The position numbers and the translations under genes were made by a program. A DNA stretch of 64,000 nt, taken from Bacteroides faecium. GTDB lineage: Bacteria > Bacteroidota > Bacteroidia > Bacteroidales > Bacteroidaceae. Below are positions 47,354-54,113 of the stretch, one piece after another. Positions within the stretch are counted from its first letter, which is position 1. Each line of letters opens with the position of its first letter. The DNA lies in the NCBI RefSeq assembly GCF_012113595.1, contig NZ_CP050831.1, positions 5,332,001-5,396,000 on the forward strand. The letters run 5' to 3'. The notes under the pieces are model-generated. The model was not told where the DNA came from. It searched no databases and saw nothing but the letters and a program-made list of their open reading frames with translations.

Positions 47354-47992
47354 ATGAAACGAAAGCTGCTTTATATAACACTCATAATTGTAATCTTATG
47401 TACAATCAGTCTGATTGTTTGTAACCGAACAATCAAGAAACATACTTCCGCACAAATTTACAGTGAAGTCATCACTATTCCTCAAAACAATGTAGGATTA
47501 TTACTCGGCACTTCTCCAAAACTAAAAAATGGGAATAATAATCTGTATTTCGACTATCGTATTCTTGCGGTTATCGAATTATACAAAGCAGGAAAAATAA
47601 AATATATCCTTATCAGTGGCGACAATCGCAGAGAAGATTACAATGAACCGGAAGAAATGAAAAAGGCACTTATGCAAAAAGGAATCCCCGAAAAGTCTAT
47701 TTATTTGGATTATGCTGGATTTCGTACACTAGACTCCGTTGTACGTGCAAAGGAAGTATTCGGGCAAAATCGGCTGACAATCATATCTCAACGTTTTCAC
47801 AATGAACGTGCTATTTATCTAGCCGAGAAAAATGGAATAAATGCTATTGGTTACAATGCAAAAGACGTGAATGCCTACTCAAGATTAAAAACCAATATCC
47901 GGGAACTATTTGCGAGAGTAAAAATGTTTATTGACTTAGCAACAGATAAACAGCCACATTTCTTAGGAGAAAAAATTATAATTGGAAAATAA
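47354..47992 (+). CDS. sanA: SanA/YdcF-like DUF218 membrane-anchored protein
   Basis: 212 residues with one N-terminal membrane anchor (LLYITLIIVILCTISLIVC). VGLLLGTSPKLKNGNNNLYFDYRI, ILISGDNRREDYNEPEEMKKAL, YLDYAGFRTLDSVVRAKEVF and TIISQRFHNERAIYLA are the conserved SanA (vancomycin exclusion) blocks. Envelope barrier function in Enterobacteria; exact activity unknown. The native alaX start lies 9 nt after its stop, so the two formed one operon before the element inserted. Confidence 0.88.
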   Translation: MKRKLLYITLIIVILCTISLIVCNRTIKKHTSAQIYSEVITIPQNNVGLLLGTSPKLKNGNNNLYFDYRILAVIELYKAGKIKYILISGDNRREDYNEPEEMKKALMQKGIPEKSIYLDYAGFRTLDSVVRAKEVFGQNRLTIISQRFHNERAIYLAEKNGINAIGYNAKDVNAYSRLKTNIRELFARVKMFIDLATDKQPHFLGEKIIIGK

Positions 47993-48001
47993 GAATAATT
48001 T

Positions 48002-48088
48002 ATGGAACAACAGCCTCAACTCAACGACCACAACAAGCAGGAGTACCCGCCCATGCACACTACAGATATAAACATACTTGTTTACTAA
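48002..48088 (+). pseudogene. Stranded native 5' end of the alaX-like gene
   Basis: Codons 1-17 (MEQQPQLNDHNKQEYPP) plus ATG CA are the original start of the AlaX-like gene whose rest lies at 56130-56550. After the att core the frame continues into element DNA (TTDINILVY) and stops at 48086-48088. Joining 48002-48057 to 56130 gives an open frame reading PPMHTAEHLLNATM. It may still be translated as a 28-residue peptide from the sanA transcript. Confidence 0.8.
48053..48079 (+). other. attL: attL of the integrated element
   Basis: Core ATGCA at 48053-48057 (also at attR 56125-56129), followed by the element's inverted arm ATAAACATACTT at 48068-48079. The arm is the exact complement of AAGTATGTTTAT at attR. 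In the rebuilt attP the two arms are 22 bp apart and the dyad centre falls on the CA of ATGCA. Confidence 0.82.
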
Positions 48089-48417
48089 TTAGCTGATATT
48101 ATGATATTTACATTTCATAAAACGACCACAAAAAAGCAAGTACGGTAATAAGAATTATAAAACAAATAAATATAATCACATATTTTAACCAATTAATTGG
48201 TTTACAATAGAATAGATAACATTCCAATAACCTCTATTCAGGTCTTAAATATAAGGTGTATTAGACGTGTATTAATTGGCGTAACCCCACACTCAGATTA
48301 AAAAAATAATTTATTAATTTATCTACTACACATACGGTTTGAAAAACGAATTTTCCATATATTTTTTTAGCATAAAATGAACTTAACTACTACTTATATT
48401 ATATAATAGATAAGCAA

Positions 48418-48600
48418 ATGGATGAAATTACAAAAAAGAAAATCAGTGCTAAAATGAAGGGTAGAAAAAAGTCCGCAACACACATTAAGCACATCAAGCA
48501 AGCACTTACAGGGCGTAAATTAAGCAAAGAACATAAAGAGAATATAAGTGATGGCATGAAAGAAAAAAATAGGAATAAGAAAAAAATTTTATTGTATTAA
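48418..48600 (+). CDS. Small basic NUMOD3-like protein
   Basis: 60 residues, over 30% Lys/Arg. Two repeats of the NUMOD3 pattern are visible: TKKKISAKMKGRKKSATHIKHI and IKQALTGRKLSKEHKENISDG. NUMOD3 is the DNA-binding module of GIY-YIG and HNH homing endonucleases; here it stands alone without a nuclease domain. May act as a sequence-specific DNA binder or be a nuclease relic. Followed by a convergent terminator. Confidence 0.6.
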   Translation: MDEITKKKISAKMKGRKKSATHIKHIKQALTGRKLSKEHKENISDGMKEKNRNKKKILLY

Positions 48601-48607
48601 AAAGAAA

Positions 48608-48637
48608 AGGTGTACCACTTATTATAGTGATACACCT
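48608..48637. terminator. Bidirectional terminator in the element
   Basis: AGGTGTAcCACT and AGTGaTACACCT pair (one mismatch) around TATTAT, between the converging NUMOD3-like and replication genes. Confidence 0.75.
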
Positions 48638-48661
48638 ATTTCAATTTGTGCTACATACAAA

Positions 48662-50491
48662 TCATTCTTTAAAACCTACCAACATTGCATAATGCTTAAT
48701 TGTGGCAAATGTTACATCATTATTATCTGAATAACTATCCAAATATTTGTTGTAAAATTCGGTTGTTTCATCTTTATTAAACCCTTTATAATTTTGGCTT
48801 AACATCAAAAAATAGTATAATCCCTTTTCTTTAAATTCAGATATTAATGCTAAACATATCTTCCCCCATGCTGCGTAATTACCATTGTCAAGTGACTTTT
48901 TAGTATCATTCAAATACCCTATTAATTTGTTCAAATATTCCCTATTTTTATAACTATCTTTATTATTTACGATATTATTTGGGGGATTAACAACAACTTT
49001 TTGAGTATCATTTTTTGAATTTTCAGATACTTTGAAATTTGAAGAAACGGTATTACTAATACACTTATTATATGTTTCAACATTATCATTTATATAAAAA
49101 TCAGTATCATAAGAGTAGAATGTAACACGGTCTACATTCTTGGTAGACTTATCAATTTCAACCCCTAACTTTTTAAAATCAGTGTCTATTGAATGCCAAA
49201 CATCATCTATCTTTAAATTGGTATTATATGGCACAATTGCAGTATATCCCGACCCTCTGCAACTTCGTTTAAAGAATAATATATTACTAATATTACGTAG
49301 TATATCGGGTACATTTTTAATAATACTTGTATTGTCTTTAGCGTCAATATCAATATATAATAACCCTGTCAATGCTTTTATATTATCTTTTTTACGTGTA
49401 CTGTTAAATGTTGCGTTGATACAATAATTAGGCAAATTCTTTTTAAGTTCTTTTTGCTTACTTTCGTCCTTTTCGCTGCGTATCTGCGTTATTATTTGAT
49501 TTGCCTTTTCATCATCATTTAAAGTTAGAATATCAATCAGTTTCTTTTGCTTTGGCTGTACATCGGCAATACAATTAAACGTATCTACATCAATATTTAA
49601 TAGCTCGTTAGAACGGCTGTAATTTCCTTTAGGTGTCATATCGAAATCTTTATGTATATATTTTCGTTCATTAAATCTATCATCATAATAGAAATTACCG
49701 CTCAAATCATCATAATATAATTCTATTTGTCCACAACTACCTAAATGTTTATATTTGACCTTATCCACTTTAATTATAGTGCTATAATTAGCCTTATTTC
49801 CATGCACTGTAATACAGTAATCTGATTTATTAAAGAAATGGGCACTATCACTAATATCATACGGAGATGGAATAATACCTTCATTCATTTTTTTTGGATG
49901 AGCAACCAATAAAGTTATTATATTATATTTCTTGGTTAATCTTAATAGTTTATCTAAAAATTTAGATATGTAATCAGTCATATTAACATTATAATCCTTG
50001 TCAGCCTCTAATTTATTAAATGGGTCAATTACAAGTATATCAATATTCTGTTCAATTATTTGTTTTTCTGCTTCTTCCAATAGTGCATTTACGGTATAAA
50101 CCTTATTATAATCAATGAATATAAAGTTCTCATACATATACTTTGCCTGCTTTTCTATTTCTTCATTTTGAGTATTTTTAAACTCTTTATTTGTATATTT
50201 CGTAATAATCTTTGCAACGTGTGTATTTAAATCATCCTCAGCACTGAAGAATAGAGTTTTAAACCCATATAATTTATTAAATTGAGTGCAAATAAAGTCG
50301 GTAAATTCTGATTTTCCCAAATTCGGAATACCCGTTAATGTGATAAGTTTACCCTTATCAATTCTAAACATTTCGTCTAATTCAGATATACCCATATTAT
50401 ATCCTGTAGGTAATCCATTTTTTGATAAATCAATTAGTGATTTTAAAATTTGTTCGTAGGAATAAGTGTTATTGAAGTTTATTGTTTCCAT
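48662..50491 (-). CDS. Element replication protein: RecA-like ATPase + VirE_N + primase C-terminal-like
   Basis: 609 residues in three parts. Residues 15-230: RepA/DnaB-like RecA fold with Walker A LTGIPNLGKSEF and Walker B DILVIDPFN, plus LLVAHPKK. Residues 300-455: BT4734/VirE_N domain (ALTGLLYIDIDAKDNTS, SCRGSGYTAIVP, KNVDRVTFYSYD), common in Bacteroides mobile DNA. Residues 520-609: PriCT-like helical domain (NGNYAAWGKICLAL, MLSQNYKGFNKDET). This is the make-up of a helicase-primase loader, so the element probably replicates after excision. Last gene of a leftward five-gene operon. Confidence 0.75.
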   Translation of the reverse strand: METINFNNTYSYEQILKSLIDLSKNGLPTGYNMGISELDEMFRIDKGKLITLTGIPNLGKSEFTDFICTQFNKLYGFKTLFFSAEDDLNTHVAKIITKYTNKEFKNTQNEEIEKQAKYMYENFIFIDYNKVYTVNALLEEAEKQIIEQNIDILVIDPFNKLEADKDYNVNMTDYISKFLDKLLRLTKKYNIITLLVAHPKKMNEGIIPSPYDISDSAHFFNKSDYCITVHGNKANYSTIIKVDKVKYKHLGSCGQIELYYDDLSGNFYYDDRFNERKYIHKDFDMTPKGNYSRSNELLNIDVDTFNCIADVQPKQKKLIDILTLNDDEKANQIITQIRSEKDESKQKELKKNLPNYCINATFNSTRKKDNIKALTGLLYIDIDAKDNTSIIKNVPDILRNISNILFFKRSCRGSGYTAIVPYNTNLKIDDVWHSIDTDFKKLGVEIDKSTKNVDRVTFYSYDTDFYINDNVETYNKCISNTVSSNFKVSENSKNDTQKVVVNPPNNIVNNKDSYKNREYLNKLIGYLNDTKKSLDNGNYAAWGKICLALISEFKEKGLYYFLMLSQNYKGFNKDETTEFYNKYLDSYSDNNDVTFATIKHYAMLVGFKE

Positions 50492-50495
50492 ATTA

Positions 50496-50633
50496 TTAGT
50501 TATTTTGTTTCATTATTAGTATATTGTAGTTCAATAGGTAGTTATAAGTGTACTTATCAATACAGTTATAATCTAATAACTCTTTTAAATGATTTTTCAT
50601 TTTTAGAATTTGTATTTTTTGCTCTTTGGTCAT
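50496..50633 (-). CDS. 45-residue microprotein of the replication operon
   Basis: The sequence MTKEQKIQILKMKNHLKELL runs on to a Tyr/Asn-rich tail (YNYLLNYNILIMKQNN). It starts at 50633 and ends 4 nt before the replication gene, with matching strand and spacing, so it is likely a real operon member. Predicted helix, no known domain; could be a small DNA-binding or regulatory peptide. Confidence 0.5.
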   Translation of the reverse strand: MTKEQKIQILKMKNHLKELLDYNCIDKYTYNYLLNYNILIMKQNN

Positions 50634-50644
50634 TTCAATTTTGA

Positions 50645-50821
50645 TTAATCCACAAACATGAAGGGGTCTGTATTATTATATTTTTCATCCCATTTAAGCA
50701 ATTCAACTACTTGTATTATTTCAGCCATAAGGTTTATTAATTGCTTCTTGTCAGTTGCTTCTAAAGTATTGTTTAATGTATCAACTAACATTTTTAATCT
50801 TAATTCATTTCTATTATCCAT
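50645..50821 (-). CDS. 58-residue acidic microprotein of the replication operon
   Basis: Starts at 50821, overlapping the end of the winged-helix gene by 22 nt, and ends 11 nt before the next microprotein. Sequence MDNRNELRLKMLVDTLNNTL, then a hydrophobic helix (LINLMAEIIQVVELLKW) and DEKYNNTDPFMFVD. Helical, possibly coiled-coil. No family recognised. Confidence 0.5.
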   Translation of the reverse strand: MDNRNELRLKMLVDTLNNTLEATDKKQLINLMAEIIQVVELLKWDEKYNNTDPFMFVD

Positions 50822-51453
50822 TGATTTTTATCTTTATTAAATATTATTCTTTGTTTGGCTGAGGCTTTAATATTATTACTCTGTACGTTATATTGTCTTT
50901 CTGTTATTTCTTTATTTTTCAATTTTTCAAATAGATTATTTAAAAGAATTACTTCTTTACAATTTACTTGTTTATTTTCCTTATTTTTTTCAAAACGGTC
51001 AACATCTACACTTATGTCAAAATTTGTATTTTCAAATTTGGAAATTCTATTTCCAACAATACTTTTCAACCCTTTATTAGTTCTATAATTATCTGCGATT
51101 CGCAACCTATTTACGCTATTACGTTCATTGTTCAAGACTTGAACTATATCACGTACAATCGTATAATTAACCGTGTACTTTGTTCCCTTAATTCGGTTAT
51201 TATCAACAATTGATATAAACCCTAACTTTATCAGATTTCGTTTAATTTCAGCAATTAAATTGCGCTGTATAATCCCAACTTCCAATTGTATTAGAGTATA
51301 ACTGATATATCCATTTGACACATTATTTTCATACCTTATTAAATCGAATAAATCAAACTCTTGTGGTGTTAACACCTTCTTTAGGTGGACATTGTTTACA
51401 GTATAATGTCCTATATCAGCAAGTATATCGTGTTTCTCATTTTTCTTCTTCAT
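50800..51453 (-). CDS. Winged-helix replication/regulatory protein
   Basis: 217 residues. The N-terminal 110 residues look like a winged-helix unit (VLTPQEFDLFDLIRYENNVSNGYISYTLIQLEVGIIQRNLIAEIKRNLIKLGFI is the helical core, followed by a beta wing GTKYTVNYTIV), as in plasmid replication initiators. The C-terminal half is charged with a coiled stretch (LLNNLFEKLKNKEITERQYNVQ). Probable initiator or operon regulator for the adjacent replication protein. No exact family recognised. Confidence 0.55.
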   Translation of the reverse strand: MKKKNEKHDILADIGHYTVNNVHLKKVLTPQEFDLFDLIRYENNVSNGYISYTLIQLEVGIIQRNLIAEIKRNLIKLGFISIVDNNRIKGTKYTVNYTIVRDIVQVLNNERNSVNRLRIADNYRTNKGLKSIVGNRISKFENTNFDISVDVDRFEKNKENKQVNCKEVILLNNLFEKLKNKEITERQYNVQSNNIKASAKQRIIFNKDKNQWIIEMN

Positions 51454-51628
51454 TTATTATATTGGTTACTATTTTATTTTCATCATCTAAAGAATAAGGT
51501 ATTTTTGCCCAATATTCTTTTAGTGAACTGCTGATTTTCTGTTTGGTTTCTTCACTTCTTTTTTTCCCTCTATTTGCAATACTTCTCTTTATATTGCTTT
51601 CTAAAGTTTGTTTACGTTCTACTCTCAT
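51437..51628 (-). CDS. Second NUMOD3-like basic protein
   Basis: 63 residues from the ATG at 51628; a longer frame to 51772 begins with a hydrophobic stretch that does not look native. SNIKRSIANRGKKRSEETKQKISSSLKEYW matches one NUMOD3 repeat and resembles the protein at 48418-48600. It overlaps the start of the winged-helix gene by 17 nt, so it is the first gene of the replication operon. Confidence 0.5.
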   Translation of the reverse strand: MRVERKQTLESNIKRSIANRGKKRSEETKQKISSSLKEYWAKIPYSLDDENKIVTNIINEEEK

Positions 51629-52008
51629 TTTAATGTATTTTATTTGATTATTATTAGTACTATATATAAGTATCATACTAACTATACTAAAGTTAACCAT
51701 ACTACTAATAAATGTAAATAGAATTATGAGAAATTTTTTACTACCCCTTCTGTAGCATACTGTATGGCACATTAGAAGTAAATAAGCTGTTGCATAACAT
51801 ATATATAATTGTTAATAATAATTAGCTACATTATATTATACCCCCTTAGTTTTGATATGAGTTTTTTAATCCATCCTCTAAAGGTGGATTATAAACTCTC
51901 TTATTTCTTTTATAATAATGTGTACCCTATGGGTACTATTAGTAGTACCCGTAGAGTACTACCTATTAAATTGATATGATAGTAGAATGTTAATACATGC
52001 TAATAGAT
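51629..52008. other. Divergent non-coding region with clustered palindromes (possible origin)
   Basis: No gene. Palindromes: TAATCCA/TGGATTA (51867-51873 with 51885-51891), GTACCC-tat-GGGTAC (51922-51936), and GTAGTAC/GTACTAC (51942-51948 with 51956-51962). They sit between the leftward replication operon and the rightward serine recombinase in very AT-rich DNA, which is where a replication origin or an operator set would be expected. No clear iterons. Confidence 0.4.
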
Positions 52009-52059
52009 TATCAAATTGCATACGTTCATTTGCAATTTGATATATTATTAATATCTTTG
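52009..52059 (+). promoter_or_regulatory. Palindromic site overlapping the serine recombinase promoter
   Basis: Perfect 12-bp inverted repeat TATCAAATTGCA/TGCAATTTGATA (52009-52020 with 52031-52042, 10-nt spacer). A full promoter overlaps it: TTTG at 52029-52032, 19-nt spacer, TATCTTTG at 52052-52059. The -33 box enters the right arm, so a protein bound to the repeat would block transcription. The shape fits a resolvase res subsite or an autorepressor operator. Confidence 0.65.
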
Positions 52060-52087
52060 TAGTAGCATTAATTTAAATGACAATAAT

Positions 52088-52741
52088 ATGAAATATGTCG
52101 GTTATTATAGAGTTTCAACTAAACGCCAAAACTTAGGGTTAGACGCTCAACGTAATACAGTTGTTAATTACATTAATAATATCAATGGTGAGCTAATTAA
52201 TTCATTTGAAGAAAAGGAAAGCGGTAAGTGTAACAATAGAACTGAATTGATTAAAGCAATTAATTATTGCAAGACAAATAAAGCAACTTTGATAATTGCA
52301 AAATTAGATAGATTAAGCCGTAATGTATCATTCATTTTCGCACTTAAAGATAGCGGAATAAACTTTTATTGCTGTGATATTCCTGAATGTAATACGCTCA
52401 CATTAGGCATATTTGCGACCATCGCTCAATCAGAACGTGAAACAATCAGTTCACGTACAAGGGCAGCATTACAGGCAAAGAAAGAAAAAGGTATTAAGTT
52501 GGGTGCACCCAATGCAACTATATCAAATGATATGCGTATTAAGTCCGCCAATGCAATTAAGAATAAAGCAAATAATAACACTAATAATAAGCGTGCATAC
52601 AGTGTTATTAGTTCGCTAATTGAACGTAATATGACCTTGCAAGCTATTGCCACGTATTTAAATGACAATGAATTTAGAACGTCTAAAGGTTGTTTATTTA
52701 CACCTGCTGCTGTCAGCCGATTAATGAAACGTTATCAATAA
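52088..52741 (+). CDS. Small serine recombinase (resolvase/invertase type)
   Basis: 217 residues. Catalytic domain: YYRVSTKRQNLGLDAQR with the nucleophile Ser, LIIAKLDRLSRN and SERETISSRTRAAL (E helix). A C-terminal helix-turn-helix is visible (LQAIATYLNDNEFRTSKGCLFTPAAVSRLMKR). Such proteins resolve multimers or invert DNA. It is transcribed from the palindromic promoter just upstream and is separate from the large integrase of this element, so its job is probably dimer resolution of the replicating form. Confidence 0.9.
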   Translation: MKYVGYYRVSTKRQNLGLDAQRNTVVNYINNINGELINSFEEKESGKCNNRTELIKAINYCKTNKATLIIAKLDRLSRNVSFIFALKDSGINFYCCDIPECNTLTLGIFATIAQSERETISSRTRAALQAKKEKGIKLGAPNATISNDMRIKSANAIKNKANNNTNNKRAYSVISSLIERNMTLQAIATYLNDNEFRTSKGCLFTPAAVSRLMKRYQ

Positions 52742-52743
52742 AA

Positions 52744-52766
52744 AAAGGGGGAAATATCCCCCCTTT
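52744..52766 (+). terminator. Terminator of the small serine recombinase
   Basis: AAAGGGGGA and TCCCCCcTTT pair around AATA right after the stop codon. Confidence 0.75.
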
Positions 52767-52789
52767 CTAAATATATTAAATATCGAATA

Positions 52790-53266
52790 TTAGTTATATT
52801 GATATTTGATTGAACCATTTACAGCGTATTTACTATCTTTATCTTTATGCCTTCTATTGAATGCAAAATTATCATATTTAAGTGTAATAGAATTGCCATC
52901 AACAGCCTCAACAATAACCTTACCTGTAAATGAATTATAGCTATATAAGCTACCTACATCTGTATATTCTTGGTATAATTCAACTTCTACTTTAAGTTCT
53001 TGACCTGCTTTAACTTCCGTTACATTAGTTCTTATTCCTAAATCGTACATGGTTAAATAGTCTACGTCATTTTGAACCAAAGATACTTCAAAATACAGTG
53101 AATTAGCACCTTTACTTATTGTAGGGGTACTTTCTGTATGAAATTTCGTACTGTTAACAGTGATGACATTAGAACCATTATCACCCTCATTATCATCATC
53201 TTTCGAGCAAGACGATAAAAAACTAATTGTTGCAAAAAGCAACATTAAAGAAAATACTTTTTTCAT
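52790..53266 (-). CDS. Element-encoded lipoprotein
   Basis: 158 residues. Signal peptide with lipobox (SLMLLFATISFLSSC) followed by SKDDDNEGDNG, the acidic +2/+3 start typical of Bacteroides surface-exposed lipoproteins. The mature part looks all-beta (TVNSTKFHTESTP, SLYFEVSLVQND, KVEVELYQEY, SITLKYDNF). No family recognised. A surface lipoprotein on a small element could serve exclusion or host-cell interaction. It is preceded by a ~250-nt structured leader. Confidence 0.7.
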   Translation of the reverse strand: MKKVFSLMLLFATISFLSSCSKDDDNEGDNGSNVITVNSTKFHTESTPTISKGANSLYFEVSLVQNDVDYLTMYDLGIRTNVTEVKAGQELKVEVELYQEYTDVGSLYSYNSFTGKVIVEAVDGNSITLKYDNFAFNRRHKDKDSKYAVNGSIKYQYN

Positions 53267-53347
53267 TTTGTAATTTTTTTAGTTAAACAATATTTGATAA
53301 AAATAAATCAACAAAATTTAAGACACCAAACGTTTAACTAAAACGTG

Positions 53348-53462
53348 GGTCGTACTTCGCTGCTGAAAGGTACGACCAAGCACCATACGAACGCCAAGCA
53401 CGCCCACGCCTATAGCATGGGCATTTAATGTGCTTATTGTCGTTCGCTTCTTAATTTGGTCG
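53348..53462 (-). ncRNA. Structured leader or small RNA with two exclusive folds
   Basis: GC-richer island in AT-rich DNA. Nested stems: CGACCAA/TTGGTCG (53373-53379, 53456-53462), CGAACG/CGTTCG (53388-53393, 53441-53446), AAGCAC/GTGCTT (53396-53401, 53430-53435) and GCCCA/TGGGC (53402-53406, 53418-53422). A competing hairpin GGTCGTAC/GTACGACC (53348-53355, 53370-53377) uses the same CGACC bases. A TATATTTG box on the reverse strand at 53525-53532 would start transcription near 53517, making this the 5' leader of the lipoprotein gene or an independent RNA. Confidence 0.5.
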
Positions 53463-53612
53463 TTTTATCAGCAAACAATGAGCTTTAAATGCCATCAAAA
53501 CAGTCTCACACCTGAAACATGGTGCAAATATAAGCAATAATTCTCTATATACCTAGCATAAAGTTAAAATTTCAATATCGAACAATTTAATATATTTCAT
53601 TTTATTGACAAA

Positions 53613-53648
53613 AAAAAGAGAATTACTTCAATTTGTAACTCTCTTTTC
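53613..53648 (-). terminator. Terminator of the integrase-side operon
   Basis: AAAAGAGA-a-TTAC pairs with GTAA-c-TCTCTTTT, then eight T on the reverse strand, 15 nt after the coiled-coil gene stop. Confidence 0.85.
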
Positions 53649-53663
53649 ACATAGTTATAAAAA

Positions 53664-54077
53664 TCAAATAACTGCATTTATCTCTGTAGTTATTTCGTTT
53701 ATTTCTTGTTGTAGTTTAGTCAATTCTTCCTCTTTTGTTTTTAATAAAAGTGCTTTTTTTATCAAATCAATTTTCTTATCATTATCACATTTAATACTAT
53801 CAGTTATTTTTTCAATAAGGCTTTTATCATCTACCTTTAAAACAATATTCTCTGGAAATTTTCCCTGTCTATTAGCTTTAAGTTTCCACCCTTTAGAATC
53901 AAAAAAAAGTTTCAATTCAGTTGCTTGTTCTTGAATAGTCTTTTTTTCAAAATCTTCTAATTGATAGTTCTTTTCATCCAAAAACTGTTGATAACGTGTA
54001 CCATCCTCTGAATAAATAAAACGTTTTAAGTTTGATTTTGTGTACTGAGGTACCTTTTTTTCTTGTTCCTTTTCCAT
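53664..54077 (-). CDS. Charged coiled-coil protein downstream of the integrase
   Basis: 137 residues, highly charged, no membrane segment. N-terminal half SNLKRFIYSEDGTRYQQFLDEKNYQLEDF, centre WKLKANRQGKFPENIVLKVDD, C-terminal coiled coil (EEELTKLQQEINEITTEINAVI). It begins 36 nt after the large serine recombinase stop and shares its terminator. Unknown family. Its position makes it a candidate recombination directionality factor or integrase partner, which is inference only. Confidence 0.6.
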   Translation of the reverse strand: MEKEQEKKVPQYTKSNLKRFIYSEDGTRYQQFLDEKNYQLEDFEKKTIQEQATELKLFFDSKGWKLKANRQGKFPENIVLKVDDKSLIEKITDSIKCDNDKKIDLIKKALLLKTKEEELTKLQQEINEITTEINAVI

Positions 54078-54113
54078 ATCTTATATTATTTAGTTAAACA
54101 ATATGCAAATATA

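Noticed and set aside
48117..53468. ATAAACGACCA-like 12-mer (ATAAAACGACCA) at 48117-48128 and inverted at 53457-53468 as element ends
   Set aside because: It is inside the element at both places and the arms at attL/attR explain the ends; the match may be chance or an internal site.
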